From Sabethes cyaneus (lineage: Eukaryota > Arthropoda > Insecta > Diptera > Culicidae): a stretch of DNA of 64,000 bases. Positions 10,991 through 22,440 of this stretch are shown one piece after another. The notes below the pieces were generated by a model. The model worked only from the letters and a program-made list of their open reading frames with translations. It was not told the origin of the DNA and ran no database searches. The stretch lies in the NCBI RefSeq assembly GCF_943734655.1, contig NC_071353.1, positions 138,793,907 through 138,857,906 on the forward strand. Reading direction: 5' to 3'. How positions within the stretch are numbered: the stretch's first letter is position 1; the number at the start of each line of letters is the position of its first letter. The position numbers and the translations under genes are program-made.

Positions 10991-11860
10991 ACGACGGATC
11001 AGAACTCACATTGATGGAACAGAGTAGGTGGATGAAGCAGGGGTAGGACCTATGAAGTCCGCCAATCCAAAAAGGTAAATTTCTACATCTCCAGCGTCAT
11101 GAACGCCATCAAGAAGTTTGCTGTTTTTTTTACGTACTGAGCGGTGCTTGGAGAGCAGCTCGCTCCGAACGACATCACTTGCGTGCTGAGAGCTGAGTCA
11201 CCTTCTTTCTACCTCCATATGAAGCGTTGGTAGCTCCGTTCTCATCCTCACTTGATGGAACATTTTCCGGATGTCCCCTAAAACAGCCCCATGAAATTCC
11301 CGAAATCGTACTAAGGTCGACAGGGGAGAGATCAACTAATCTGGTTCTTTAAGAAGCACAAAAAAAGACACCCCGTACGAAGTCGCTGCCGCATCCCAAA
11401 CAAGCCTTATTTTACCGGGTTTGTTGGGATTTACTACAACGAAACATCGGAAGGTACCAAACTCGGTCACGTCTCATCCCTAGTTCCTTTACCGAGAGGT
11501 TTCCTGATATTATCCTTGGTCAAATAATAGTTTACTTGCGTGTCCGGCGCCGTCGTAGCGCCATTGATCTGCTGTCCGGAGGCCGGACGTTGTCGTACCG
11601 CCGGAAAAGGTCAGACTCGTAGCGTCCATTCGTGCGTCATGTTAGCATTTGCAGCAGCTCAGTCGCTCTTTGGTCATCGTTGGATAGCAGCAGTTTGTTC
11701 GGCTTGCTGACGCCAAGGCTTTCCAGTGAAAAGTACTGTTCCATAGGCTCGTCCAGCTTCGCGTCCGATTTGGATTCGCACTGACAAATTTCCGCTTTTC
11801 GTTGTCCTGGAGGAACACCCGTATATCTCCAGTCCGGGCGCGGTTTTGACGGCTATTGGT
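10990..11860 (-). pseudogene. BEL/Pao protease-linker and reverse transcriptase, inverted block
   Basis: Unlike the flanking gag and RNase H parts, this block reads on the minus strand. From 11860 downward come NEPIAVKTAPGLEIYGCSS (linker before the reverse transcriptase), then FRCFVVNPNKPGKIRLVWDA at about 11380-11450, then GDIRKMFHQVRMR (palm motif A with its Asp) at about 11240-11280. A degraded DDFIG-like catalytic-box region lies near 11050. It fills the place where these domains belong, so a simple local inversion explains it. Multiple stops are present. Confidence 0.75.
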
Positions 11861-12760
11861 TCGTTTGGCTTCCAATTCAATGGTGGTAGGCGGAGAGGAA
11901 ACCAAGAAGAAGAACTTGCGCATTGGAGAAGCAGACACCACTGAAAAAGTGCTCCGAATGTGGAAGGATGCCACAGCGGAATACTTTACAAGCTATCTTC
12001 AAGTCATGAAGCTGACCTGCTGTCTGGGCGTAAACAGCCTACAAAGCGTGAAGTGGTCCTCAGCATGGTCGTCTACCCGCTCATGCCTATCAGTTACTTC
12101 CTGATGTTTCGCCTACTGCAGGAGATCTAGAGAGCATCTTTCGATTGAGATGAACAGATTCATGTCTCCTACTTCGAAAAGTGGATCACATGATTGCGGG
12201 TCCTTCCATGAGTCTCAGATATCAGGATTTCCCACTACTTCCGGACCACCACATCTGCAGAAGGCACCGTGCAAATGCACACCCTCGTGGACGCGAGCGA
12301 GAATGCTTTTGCCGCCGTCATTTACTTACGCTTTCAGGAAGGAAATGCAGTGGAAGTTGTGCTAGTTGAGCAAAAACCAAAGTTGCTCCGCTGAAATTTC
12401 TTTCCATACCGCGCTCTGTACTACAGGCGACCGTTCTAGGAGTCAGACTAGCGGACTCTATCCTTGGATCCCTGTTCATCAAGGCGCTTTTGAATTTTTG
12501 GAAAGATTTCAGGGATGTCTGTTGGCGCTACAGCCAGTATGCGGACGCAGGGATCAGCGAGCAACTTGAAACGACGGATCTACGGGAATAGCGACGGGTT
12601 TCTACCAAGTTGAACGTGGTGGAAGACGGGACCAAATGGAAGAGTGCTTCCGACTTGAGCAACCCTAGGGACTTCCTTCCAAAGATAGAAAAGGAATGGC
12701 CAACACTATCGCAGTCCATCAGAATCTCTGATACGAAACTTCAACCGCACCTTCACATTT
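11860..12760 (+). pseudogene. BEL/Pao reverse transcriptase end and RNase H remnant
   Basis: Reading returns to the + strand with LASNSMVVGGEETKKK and TTEKVLRMWKDATAEYF (about 11865-11985), followed by a degraded QPTKREV motif near 12030. The RNase H part is visible as TLVDASENAFAAVIYLRFQE (12280-12345, with the family's Asp) and KVAPLKFLSIPRSVLQATVLG (12378-12440; 21 residues in the original, shortened here). LNVVEDGTKWKSASDL (12613-12660) precedes the integrase. Frameshifts occur between the blocks. Confidence 0.75.
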
Positions 12761-12819
12761 ACTTCAATGTTTTCGAATCGACCATTAATATTAATATTAA
12801 TCGATTGTCTTACTGAAGA

Positions 12820-14215
12820 CTACAGCGTCCGTGTTCTCAGCTATCAGCAATATGCAGCAAATAATGCGAAAGACTTCCAAAGCCTGCGGACCATTCACGC
12901 ATAACGAGCTGGTTAAGGCCGAGCGTTTGACAAAGGACCGCGTACGGAGAAGAGCTGGCAATCCTATCTACTCTTTGAGGATAAGGATCCGTGGACGAAG
13001 CAACTAACGCTTGCCAGTTCATCCCGTTATCCTTCCTCGGGAACACAGCTAATTGGCTAATTGGCACAGGCTAATTGTGCTGGACTTCCATCAACGATTT
13101 CTGCACCAGAATCCAGAACCACGAGACCGTTCTAAATGAGCTGAAACGACGCTACTACATTTTCAGAATGAATGCCGTCAACAAGTCAATCCGGAATAGC
13201 TGCCAGACCTAACCAGCGAACTCGTCCACAAGCGCCGCTGATTCAATCACATGGTGGAGGATTACTTCGGCCCAATGACAGTATCTGTTGGGCATCGAGT
13301 GGAAAACGCTCGGGTGTCTTAGCCACTTGTTCGACTGTAGCCACCATCCATTTGGAAGCTGCGCACTCGCTCACAACTGACTCGAGTATCATGGCATTAC
13401 GTAACGAGAACGGCAAGAGTAGGGTGCCAGCTGCTATGTACAGCGACCTTGGTTCGAATTTCATGGACGCCAACAAGGAACTGTAGGAACAAACCGCACT
13501 CAAAGATTTAAACCGTGATGAAATTGTGGCAGAATTCACCTCGCCGCAGAAAACTTGCAGCTTAATCCCTTCCACATCTCCTCATATGGGCGGATGGTGG
13601 GAGAGGTTGATTCGCACCGCTAAACAGAACCTGCAGAAACTGCGACCGAACCGACTGCCTTCCGATGAAACGCTGCGGAGTATACGCATTGAAGTGGAAT
13701 ACATCGTGAACTGGACGCCTTTGACTAATTTTCCTCTCGATGATGATCAGACACCCGTGCTGACGTCTAACCATTTCCTCATCGGATCATCGAGTGGAGT
13801 ACTTCCATTGAAAGAGCACTGGTGCCTTTGCAGAGCATCGCGAACCGGTTTTGGAAGCAATGGTTACACGCTTACCTTCCTTCGCTGACACGCAAAACGA
13901 AATGGTACCAGAAAGTGAGGCCATCATGGTTATCATCGATAACAGCTTTCCTCGAAACTGCTGACCCAAAGGACGAGTGATCGCTACCGAGGTAGTAACG
14001 GCAGACAAGTGAAGTGAGCCACAGCACAAACCGTTTATGGCATATACGAGCGACCGGTCGTAAAACTCGCGGTGCTCGACGTTGGCCGAGGAGGTAATGC
14101 AACTCAGAAGGATCTTCGGTGCATTGAAGCGGGGAAGGGTTAGTTGCGCAACGGCGCCCAGCGTCCGACCTGGTTCGCCGCTGACTGATTCGGCTGCGAA
14201 CTGCGGCCGCACCTA
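12820..14215 (+). pseudogene. BEL/Pao integrase remnant
   Basis: The integrase is recognisable by SYQQYAANNAKDFQ (12838), a degraded zinc-binding HQNHET-like region (13105), and the catalytic core with VATIHLEAAHSLTTDSSIMA (13335-13395). This is followed by YSDLGSNFMDANKEL (13439-13484) and PHMGGWWERLIRTAKQNL (13582-13635). EVEYIVNWTPLTNFPLDDD and TSNHFLIGSSSG follow. The far end, GRVIATEVVTADKQVR and YERPVVKLAVLDVGREEV (13973-14095), is typical of BEL pol C-termini. A stop after KEL and some substitutions show decay. Confidence 0.85.
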
Positions 14216-15665
14216 GCGATTGGCGGAAGGATCGTGAAACGAAATGTCACTTTTACTGTCATTAAAACCATGATAACGGACAAGAAAAAAAGAAATCACT
14301 AGCACGTGAAAGCTCGTTAAAATTTGTTAAGGTGGCTGCTACTGTAAGTGACATTATTTATGAAAGGAATCTGTAACCTAATGCTTATATATCTACCTTG
14401 TAGGAATTAGTAATTCTTCTCAAATACTTTTATTCTTCACTTCACAAACGTAGAAGCCTCACTATCTATTGCTAACAGTGATCTTTTTGCCCTATCTCTT
14501 GTTATGCCATGCTGATTTCAAGCGATCATGATACTGTTTACCAACAATAGCTAGGACTAAATTTGGACAGACATTCCGTACTCGTTTGTACGATTGTACC
14601 ATGATAAGCCAGATTTTCCAAGCAAGCAGCAAACTCCGACAATTATTGATTATTTTGAGCAAGCAGACTGAAAGAAAAGCTTATCTATTGCTGTGATCAA
14701 TTTGGTGGTGGAAGATACTAGTGAAAGAGTGAACGATGAACAAATATTATCATAACTGAAGTTATTTGTATTAAATTTTTTCAATTGTCTTTCAACTGTC
14801 GATCATCAACCTTTCAATTTTCGAGCCTAGCTCGTTCATTCGATAAGCAATAGCAATAGCAACCAATAACCATCGAAGTGGCAAGTATCATTTCCCTAAA
14901 CCTGGGCAAACCTTTCATCGACGGATGACATTTCCTGACAGGGGTAAACACTGTTCACTAGTTCTACACCAGCCAGCTGGACGCTCTGCTCAATCAAGCA
15001 GTAAGCAATTTTGGTGCTTGCTGACCATATTGTATGACACATCATAACCCTATCGGCCTGCCGGGTGCCTGCCTATCCGTGTGGATCGGATCGGTATTAG
15101 ACACAGGAGGAACAACGAAATTATGACTTAACTCCTAGCCTAGCCATCATCATCATCATCGTCGGTTTCCGTGTGCACGTCGATATTCGAGCCGCTCTTT
15201 TATAATAGCAACAAATACGGCATCCATATCGCGTCGGTTCAGTGCCTGCCTATCAGGTGAAATAACCACCGCGCGCTCCGTCCCGTCCCGGCCGCTGGCT
15301 CTTGGTTGGGACTGACTGGTGGCGAACGAGACCGACGGTTTCGCCTACGACTAACTGGAATGCAAATATCACACAACACAACACTTTGTGTACCTTACTT
15401 ATGAACCTATACGAACGTCGCGACGCGACGGTGGGCAAAGCGGAACGGATTGGTTTTCCTTGCTAGATATAGCATTTCTTTCTGCTTTCTTTGCCATTCT
15501 TTAAAGAAAACGTACACTTCCGTCTTATATAATTGTGTCACAGCCGCGTTCAATTCGATTATGGTCGGAAGGTATGTGGGCCAACCAGCCAACCAACCAA
15601 TTGGCAGGAAATCAAATTAAAATGAAGAAAAACACACAATAGAGAAACTTCAGTGTCATACTCAC

Positions 15666-15672
15666 CAGCCAT
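15666..15672 (-). CDS. Sep4: Septin coding exon 1 (start codon exon, 7 bases)
   Basis: The minus strand reads ATGGCTG followed at once by GTGAGTAT, a near-perfect donor. Joining the final G to the CC at the start of exon 2 (7733, after a CTTCCAG acceptor) gives Met-Ala-Ala-Glu-Arg-Asp-Tyr-Ile-Gly-Phe, the expected entry into a septin (DYIGFA). The ATG is preceded by an in-frame TAG 12 bases upstream and has an A-rich insect-like start context. The frame works only with this one-base phase, which supports the call. It is still inferred without transcript data; a different upstream exon could exist as an alternative isoform. Confidence 0.75.
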
Positions 15673-16510
15673 ATTTTGTTTTCGCTAGAGCGTTTTCCTG
15701 CTGTTCCAACCAGCGATGTTGTGTGTGCCTATCCCAATGCAGGCGGCCAGTTGGCAGTGGAAAAGTATAGTCCTCCCCTCGACGCTGTCGATTTACTGGA
15801 TGGATAGACAGGACGTCGCCCTGGTTTTCCCCGCGCGCGCACCGTCCTCTGCGCACCTTCGTCGTCGTCAGCCGTCCGTCAGTAAAACACTTTTTGTTTC
15901 ACCTCTTTTTATTTGCATCTGGATGCAGCTCGGTCACTTTCAAGACATTTTCACCACTTGCTGCTGCCGCCAGCGAGCACCTGGTTAATGTTCACAACAA
16001 CTTTTGCGCCGCACCTACAAGATGATTTTGAGTTGTAAAACTTGAGAGGAGAAACTTTTCTTTTGTTTTATCACTGAACCGTAACCATCACCACTTGGCT
16101 ACACTCTGACGGGGTTGGATTGGATATGGTGTCTGTTTTGATATCAGTCACAGTCACACTACCCTGCCACACTGGCCTGAGCTTTTGATGGATTTTCTTC
16201 ACTTCCTCAGCACGCGGCTGCGCGCGCTTGAATGGGATATTCGCGACCGTCGCGTCGTCGTTCCCTCCTGCCTCACTGTACGAGCGGTTATCCGCGGGGT
16301 GCGATGCGTCTCTGTGTTGCGTAGGCACCGGGCATTCGGTCGTGTTGTATTCACAACCGTGGCACGCGTGGTCGAGGGTTGCGCCTGCCGGTGGGATTGT
16401 GTGTGTGCACGCCCGTGAGAGCAAGAGGGGGAAACGAAATTTTCGGCAAAAATGCCTAGTGCCACGGTTGGTAGGAAGAAACGACAGACGAGGGTGAATA
16501 AATTCATTCA
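15673..16510 (-). promoter_or_regulatory. Likely septin 5' untranslated region and promoter region
   Basis: Upstream of the septin start codon the sequence is CpG-rich (especially 15800-16450) and lacks transposon features, as expected for a 5' region. A minus-strand TCAGT initiator-like site is at 16077-16073, which would give a 5' leader of about 400 bases. No DPE sits at the right distance, so the start site is uncertain. Confidence 0.4.
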
Positions 16511-17154
16511 TCGAACAATGTAAGGATTTATCCCCGGGGGCAGAGACATCTGGTTTATTCTGTTTGTCCTAGGCCGAGCTCCATCTGGTGAGATCACCAA
16601 AGTTGGCAGACTCACCAAACAAACGAACGCGCTTGAATCGCAAATGATTCAACAAAGTGCGGTCACAACATGAGGTGAATTAAGATTCAGGCACTCGTAC
16701 GAAATAAGCGGTACCTGTCCAGCAGCTGGTTGTTTATTTTAAATGTAAATAAATGGAATTTTAATAGCTGATTAGGTGAATCAACTACTGTCATGTTGCA
16801 CAATAAGTATTTCTAATTATTTGAACTTATTTTCAATGCGCTGTACATGATGAAAAAATAGAAAAACTTGTGAATCAGTTTATTCTCTGCACCACCAAAG
16901 CTCAAAGTGAACTGGGAACTAGTTAACTGATAAACAAATGAATGTGATGATATTAGCGAGCACTTGTGTGCCCAGTGTGTGACACATTGGGCCGTCTGCA
17001 TCACACTCTATGTTTAATAAAGGTCCGGAAGAAAGCTTGAATTTTATCGCCTGACAACACATAAGCGCTTGTTAGCTTTTTGGCCTATAACTCTGAAATA
17101 ATACAAAAAGTACAGAGGTCTGTGCCTAGGCGAACAACACTGATTTGCAACACT
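16511..17154. other. Intergenic, nothing recognised
   Basis: AT-rich sequence upstream of the septin gene, with no coding frame, repeat or promoter element that I can support. Confidence 0.3.
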
Positions 17155-17410
17155 GATTTGCATTCGTCAATTTCCACGAAATTGTTGATAGCACGATTCA
17201 TTGTGATAGATTGATTTGCAGTGTAATTGTCTTACATTTAACATACGGGCAACCAGTTAAAATATCAATTAGCTAACGTCTTCTACATATTACCAGTTCC
17301 TTTCGAAACTCTACTTTACAGCTATTTGCATACTTGACAGAAATACAATTAAAACTATGTAAAGAATTGCAAGCAAGTAACTGACGCAAAGCAGCAAATG
17401 CAACGCTCTA
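17155..17410 (-). repeat. Dispersed repeat copy 1 (pair of 62210-62470)
   Basis: About 250 bp closely match 62210-62470 in the same orientation, sharing for example ACGAAATTGTTGATAGCAC and GTTAAAATATCAAT. On the minus strand both copies end with a start codon and a conserved first stretch, here MNRAINNFVEIDECKSV. In this copy the match stops at a duplicated TTGCAAATCAGTG. It could be a duplicated 5' gene region or a non-coding repeat. Confidence 0.75.
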
Positions 17411-17595
17411 AAACTATTCTCGGTTAAGACAGTCGTGGATTTTCCTCGCTTTGAGAATTGCTGCGTCTCGTCTCATGCACAAATATCCCCTCAGCCCTGT
17501 TTCCGTGCAAGACAACTGTTCCGAACAACCTCTTGCAGGATATGGAATACAGTTCTATGGCGTTTCACTTTCACATCTAATTGGACTGTATTCAA

Positions 17596-18000
17596 TGTTT
17601 AACCCATTTTCTTCCAACGTTGCGAAAACGTAACGCATTTTCACTTGATTCTAGAGAAGGTACGGTTTAAGATATCAAGTTGGACCCTGATAAACAAAAA
17701 AAAATTGGAAAAAAATCTAATCGACCTGTTTTTGCTCAAAGGTCAGATGTTACATGTAACATAATTACAGCTGTGACAAAACAGGTTTTGCTATTTTTCA
17801 ATTTTTCAGACAGTTAAGGAAAAATACTCATAAAACTCGATTTTACCTCTATTAACGCCTGACCTATTAATCAGTGTTAGTAAGAATTGGTTGCTTGCCA
17901 AAAACACTTTGTTTCATCATTTTGATTATTTTTGTAATTTTAACATAGGTTTTAAGCTTTGCGTTGCGAAAACGCAACGCTAGGAAGAAACGGTATTCAA
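17596..18000. repeat. Inverted-repeat unit with TTGCG hairpins
   Basis: At 17610-17636 the sequence TTCTTCC leads into the hairpin CGTTGCG-AAAA-CGTAACG. At 17961-17995 the hairpin GCGTTGCG-AAAA-CGCAACGC is followed by GGAAGAAA, the reverse complement of the left border. This suggests a small element of about 400 bp with short inverted ends. A third hairpin of the same kind lies at 19335-19354 (ACGTTGCG-TGTT-CGCAACGT). Boundaries are uncertain. Confidence 0.45.
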
Positions 18001-18498
18001 AATTTGCAACGGGAACGTTTGTTTTCGTTCGTTCGCTGCGGTGTTTCATTTGATGTCGTTGCTTTTTAGTAAACCAATGAATGTAAATCTTATCTTTCGC
18101 TTGTGCAAAATATCCCGGAAACATTCTAAAAGTTTACATAACATAGAATTCGCAGATGGCAGATGGAGCAGCCTTTGAAATAAGAGCGTAATAAAATTGT
18201 TAAAGTACCTTTGCTTCCGGAATATCTGGAGGAATTGAGTGACAGCAACGACAGTTTCATGGACCAAAATATAATGTTACAACCCTTCCAGAACGTGTTG
18301 GTAGGCATTTAATCATCTGCAATGACATGCATTTAGCATTCAAACTGCATACTATGCGTCTAGTGCAAAGATGGTCTCCAACCCAAATGTTCCGATATCT
18401 ATCATAAAACATAACATGTAATACTCTTACTCGTTCGTTTAATCTTTATTAATACTCAAAATCCCAAGTTTGATTTAACGGTAAAAAAGTATAAAGTA

Positions 18499-18767
18499 CA
18501 CTGAAGTCGCTTTTTACACGGTTTTTTACACGACTATTTTTACGCGAATTTCGGAATTTACGCGGTTTTTTACGCGAATTTCGGAATTTACGCGGTTTTT
18601 CTAACGCGATTTTCGGAATTTACGCGGATGTGCTCAAAACGTCTCTTTTTTCGCGTAGTGTTGAAATCCACAGTTTTTATACGCGAATTTTGGAATTTAC
18701 GCGGTTTTTTTTTACGCGGCTTTGATTTACGCGGGACGTATCCTTCGTGTAAAAAGTGACTTGTGTG
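18499..18767. mobile_element. MITE with internal TTTACGCGG tandem repeats, copy 1
   Basis: Terminal inverted repeats are CACTGAAGTCGCTTTTTAC at the left and its relative (GTAAAAAGTGACTTGTGTG) at the right, flanked by TA on both sides (18497-18498, 18768-18769). The inside is an 18-20 bp tandem array built on CGGAATTTACGCGGTTTT. The same element occurs at 28398-28723. Confidence 0.85.
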
Positions 18768-18879
18768 TATTTATATGCGCAGTAAGGCCATTGCCAAATC
18801 ATTTTAAAAGTTTTTTTCAACCCCCCCCCCCCAGGAGATTGGCTTGAAAAATCGATGAGAAAAAAATAATTTGTAGGAT

Positions 18880-19185
18880 ATGAGTTAATTTGTTTTTAAA
18901 TTTATAAAGTATTTAAATTTATATATATTTAAAATTTATATTTATAAAATTAATTGTCTGTGGGCCCTACAGCCTGAAAAACTTGAAAAATGAGTTAACG
19001 CTTGTAGCATGAAATAGAAATGGAAATTCAAACAGCGGAATTTCCGAAAATCAGCCAAAAAAATTTTACTCCGTTTTTGTCTTTTTTTCGTAGATTTTTG
19101 CATGGAAATTAACAACGTATATATTAAAAGCAAGAATAGATTTGGTTTTCACGTTTAAACCTAAAATAAAAATGCCTAAAATCCA
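18880..19185. repeat. Dispersed repeat shared with 28770-29035
   Basis: The shared blocks include GTTAATTTGTTTTT, GAAATGGAAATTCAAACA and AAAAGCAAGAATAG, in the same order and orientation in both places, with smaller gaps. Both copies lie just to the right of a copy of the same MITE (18499 and 28398), although the immediate junctions and left flanks differ. Confidence 0.7.
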
Positions 19186-20140
19186 TATGTTTTTTGCTCG
19201 ATTAAAAAATTCTCTTTGTTTTTCTTTCGCCCCCCCCTCCCCCCGTGGCACAACACCGGAGGGACAAAATTTTTTTTTAAATGTTTGTAATGGCCTAATG
19301 AAGGTATGCAAAAACGATATACCATTAATGCCCAACGTTGCGTGTTCGCAACGTAGCGTTGTGGGACACAGGGTCAAAATTAAAAATACATGTCAGCGGC
19401 TTTTTCTTAGTTGACCTAAAAGTGAATTTTCCTGAAAGTTTCAACTTTCTATCCCTGCTGGGAAAAGTGTGGGGCTTAATGGGTTAAAAAAGTATAAATT
19501 TTGGAAGGAATTTTCAAGCACATGTTGTAACTATATTAGACAGAGACTTAAAGATTCAGTTTGCATGAAAATTGCGATCAATACAGTTATATTTGAGTGG
19601 ATTGTTTGGTGATTGAAAATGAAAATTATATATAAAACCGCATAATTGCTACATCTGCTATGAATCATTGAAATTTAGACCATCAAGATCAGGGATGGAA
19701 AATCAGTGATTTTGATCAAATCTGTGAGTTATCGCCACATGTACAGATAACGATCCGTACAGTACATGACAAACAGTGAATCTTTAGCATTGATGACAAG
19801 ATTTTGTTCTCTAAGCAGTCTCAGCAGTCAATCGCAGTATTACATCTTACCTAGCTACGAAAAAAAGGTTACTCATGCTTGTATTGAGATTCATACGCTG
19901 CACACAGCCAATCGTCTGTATCCTTTATATTTCCCAACGCAATCATGCAATGAACATGATCTGACATGAGGTTTATTATAATCTGTACAGATCGCGATAA
20001 AGTATTTGTCGCTTAAAATAGTGATGTCAATGAATCTGAATATGATCGCCCCTATAATCTTGATCGCCAGAAGCGACTTTTTTCCATCCCTAATCAAGAT
20101 ACATTCATGATTGGTAGAGATATTTGCGTTCAAAATCTTT
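19186..20140. other. Intergenic with low-complexity patches and one hairpin
   Basis: No gene is seen. There is a C-rich patch near 19230 and the hairpin ACGTTGCG-TGTT-CGCAACGT at 19335-19354. The closing GGGTTAAAAAAG near 19480 resembles, in reverse, the TTTAACCCATT at 17600 and could mark the far end of a larger element. Confidence 0.3.
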
Positions 20141-20144
20141 TATT

Positions 20145-22440
20145 TTTTCGTTACGCTCGCATTTTTTGATTTTTTTGGAATTACTCCCTGTGCGAGTTAC
20201 CTTCCCGACAGACGTACTCCTACGCCATAAACCAGATAGAAAAGGAGCGCAAAATGACGAAAACTGGGACATAAAATGACAAAAAGGAAAAGAGGCCTGA
20301 AAACAAGCAAAAAGTGGAACACAAAAGGCGAAAAACAGAACAAAAAAAATTCAGGATTCGGGAAAGAGCGATAAACGAGAAAACAAAAATATAGCAAGAG
20401 GTAGGAGAGGTGGAGAAAAAAAGAAATAACAAGAAACAAAGAGAGGAAAAAAAGACGAAAAGGAATTTGTAATAGAAACAAGAGAAACCAGAAGGGAAAC
20501 CCAAGTAGCACATTTTAGGTCCATTTAGTTGAAGCAACTGGATTACGACTGAAATTAGTCATGTATAGGTTAACATAACAATTTTATAACAACAGTGCTA
20601 GTAGGGAAACAATAGCGAGAGAGAAAAAAGAAAACCCATAGAGGAACCATGGCAAACGGGGAAATTGACCGGGCGCGACATAAAAAGAGACGAGTAATGG
20701 GAAAATGGGGTAGAAAAAGAGGAAAATAACAAGAACCACGGGCTAAAAGAAAAGGAAACACAAAGAGAAAATTAAGAAAAACGGGGATAAAAAAGTAAAA
20801 TCGGAGAGTGATAGGAAAAAGGAGCCAAAAATAGAATAAACATGATAGAGAAAACGGAAAATGGGACTTCAAAAAGAGGAGAAACGTAACAGATGAAAAA
20901 AAAAGGAGAAGGCAAAGACACAAACAGAATTAAAAAACAAGACGCAAACTGGAAACGAAAAAAGAGAAACAGAGAAAAGTAAAGACGAAAAACGGGAAAG
21001 AAAATAACAAAAAGGAAGAAAATTGAGAGCAAAAACCAAAAAAAAACTGAACAGAAAAGAAGAAATATCGAAACAAGAAGTGGAAAAACGGGACTAGAAA
21101 AGAGAAAAATCCTGAACGAAACAGAGGTAGAACATGTTAGTTAACAAGACGAAAAATGTATATTTTATTTTGAAGTAAAACTTCGTGACGGTTTTAAGTA
21201 GAACTTCAAGTTCAAATATTCTAAATTCAAGTTCAATTGCATGTCGTATTTTAAGCTCAATTTCAAGTCTAATTTGATTCCAATTTTAGGTTCAATTAAA
21301 TTAAATTAAAATTCTGATTTCAAACCCAATTTCAAACACAATTTGAGTCCCAATTTCAAGTCTAATTGAAATCCAATTCAATATCAAATCCAATTTCAAT
21401 TCAAATTTCAAGTTCAATTTCGAGCTTAGGTTCAAATCCAATTTCAACTCAGAAAAATTGAAAGAAAAAATGAAAATGGAAGACAAGCCGGATTAAATGA
21501 AGAACAATTCGACAGAAAGGGGGGAACAGCAGGTATGAGGGGGAGAACAGAGTAGACAAAAACAAAACAAAATAGCAAAGGAGTTAACGGGATGGAAAAC
21601 ACAAACAGAGATTGGAAAAGAGAAAAAAGGGTCTAAAAATGAAAGAAAAAAGACAAAAACGGACCAAAAAAGTGAAAAAAAGAGGAAAGGACTCAGGACT
21701 GAAAAGCATGAAAAACGGAAAAGAAGAGAATGAGGAAACAGTGGGCAGAAAAACAAAAAACAACGTGACAGAAAAGGTTGGAAAACGGAAAAGTAAAAGC
21801 AAAACCGAGACAAGAAAGGAAAAACGGAAGAGAAAACTAGTGAAATCAAAAGAGAAAAGAAGAATAGCGAGTTAAAAGAGGAAACCAATAGAGGGAACAA
21901 GGAGACTGGGAAAAAATTGTCAAACGGAACATAAAAGTGGAAATGGGAAAAGAATGGGAATGGGATGAAAAAATGGAACAGAAAAAGAAGAAACGAAAAA
22001 CAGACCAAAGAAAAAGATAAGACTGCTGGAGAGAAAGACGAGAGATAAACCGGAGAGCAAAGGGAAACAAGAGAAACAGAATAACCAGGGAGTCTAAAGA
22101 GGAAAAACGGAATAGACAAAGATGAAAAATGAGAAAGAGTGTTAGAAAAAAATGAAAACTGGAAACGAAAAATGGGAAAAAAGAAAAGACGAAAAACGGG
22201 AAAGATATTTACAAAAAATAAGAGCAAAGCAAAAGGAAAACACGACTACAAATAAGCAAAAATGGAACAAAAAATGAAACAACGGAACTATTAAATTATA
22301 TCCAACTTCTATTTCGATTTTAAGTGCAATTTCGAGCATAATTTCAAATTCAATCTCATGTCCAATTTCGAGTCCAATACCAAGTCTGATTGAATTCTAT
22401 TTTCAAGTGAAATTTCAAGTCCAAGTCTTTATGCTTTATT
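20145..22440. repeat. Long purine-rich tract alternating with TTCAAG-type repeats
   Basis: From 20225 to about 21140 and again from 21450 to 22285 the + strand is nearly all A and G with some C and very little T, in loose units like GAAAAACGGGA and GGAAAAAGA. Each block is followed by short repeats of the type CAATTTCAAGTC (21190-21445 and 22290-22435). The left border (TTTTTTGATTTTTTTGGAAT at 20161-20180, then CCCTGTGCGAG) is also found before a second tract at 63.5 kb. Open frames on the minus strand here are Phe/Ser-rich products of base composition and not genes. Confidence 0.8.

Larger units (their letters stand above)
8770..14230 (+). mobile_element. Decayed BEL/Pao LTR retrotransposon
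   Basis: Running antisense inside septin intron 1, the element keeps the domain order of BEL/Pao. It starts with a gag N-terminal coiled coil (8800-8974) and a gag body (about 9340-10070). A degraded CCHC-type gag knuckle with RCVGCKGNC follows (10750-10830). Next come a protease-linker and reverse-transcriptase block (10.99-11.86 kb, inverted), the connection and RNase H (11.86-12.76 kb), and the integrase (12.82-14.21 kb). The gag is interrupted by a 227-bp MITE. Frameshifts and stops are frequent and no protease was seen. I could not identify long terminal repeats at either side, so the true ends are uncertain. Confidence 0.85.
7734..15665 (-). other. Septin intron 1 (7,932 bp), filled by transposon debris
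   Basis: Bounded by donor GTGAGTAT (15665 downward) and acceptor CTTCCAG (ending at 7734) on the minus strand. About 5.5 kb of it is a decayed BEL/Pao element in antisense orientation, which contains a nested MITE. The ends (7734-8140 and 14240-15665) show no genes. A CATCAT microsatellite lies near 15145. Confidence 0.75.

Noticed and set aside
15662..15856. A 64-codon minus-strand frame across the septin start codon
   Set aside because: It ends two codons after the septin ATG in another frame, and splicing from it into exon 2 gives a stop. It is at best an upstream frame in the leader.
20197..22227. Several long minus-strand frames, up to 244 codons, rich in Phe, Ser and Leu
   Set aside because: They arise from the purine-rich + strand, which has almost no stop codons in the complement; there is no domain, and the sequence is repetitive.
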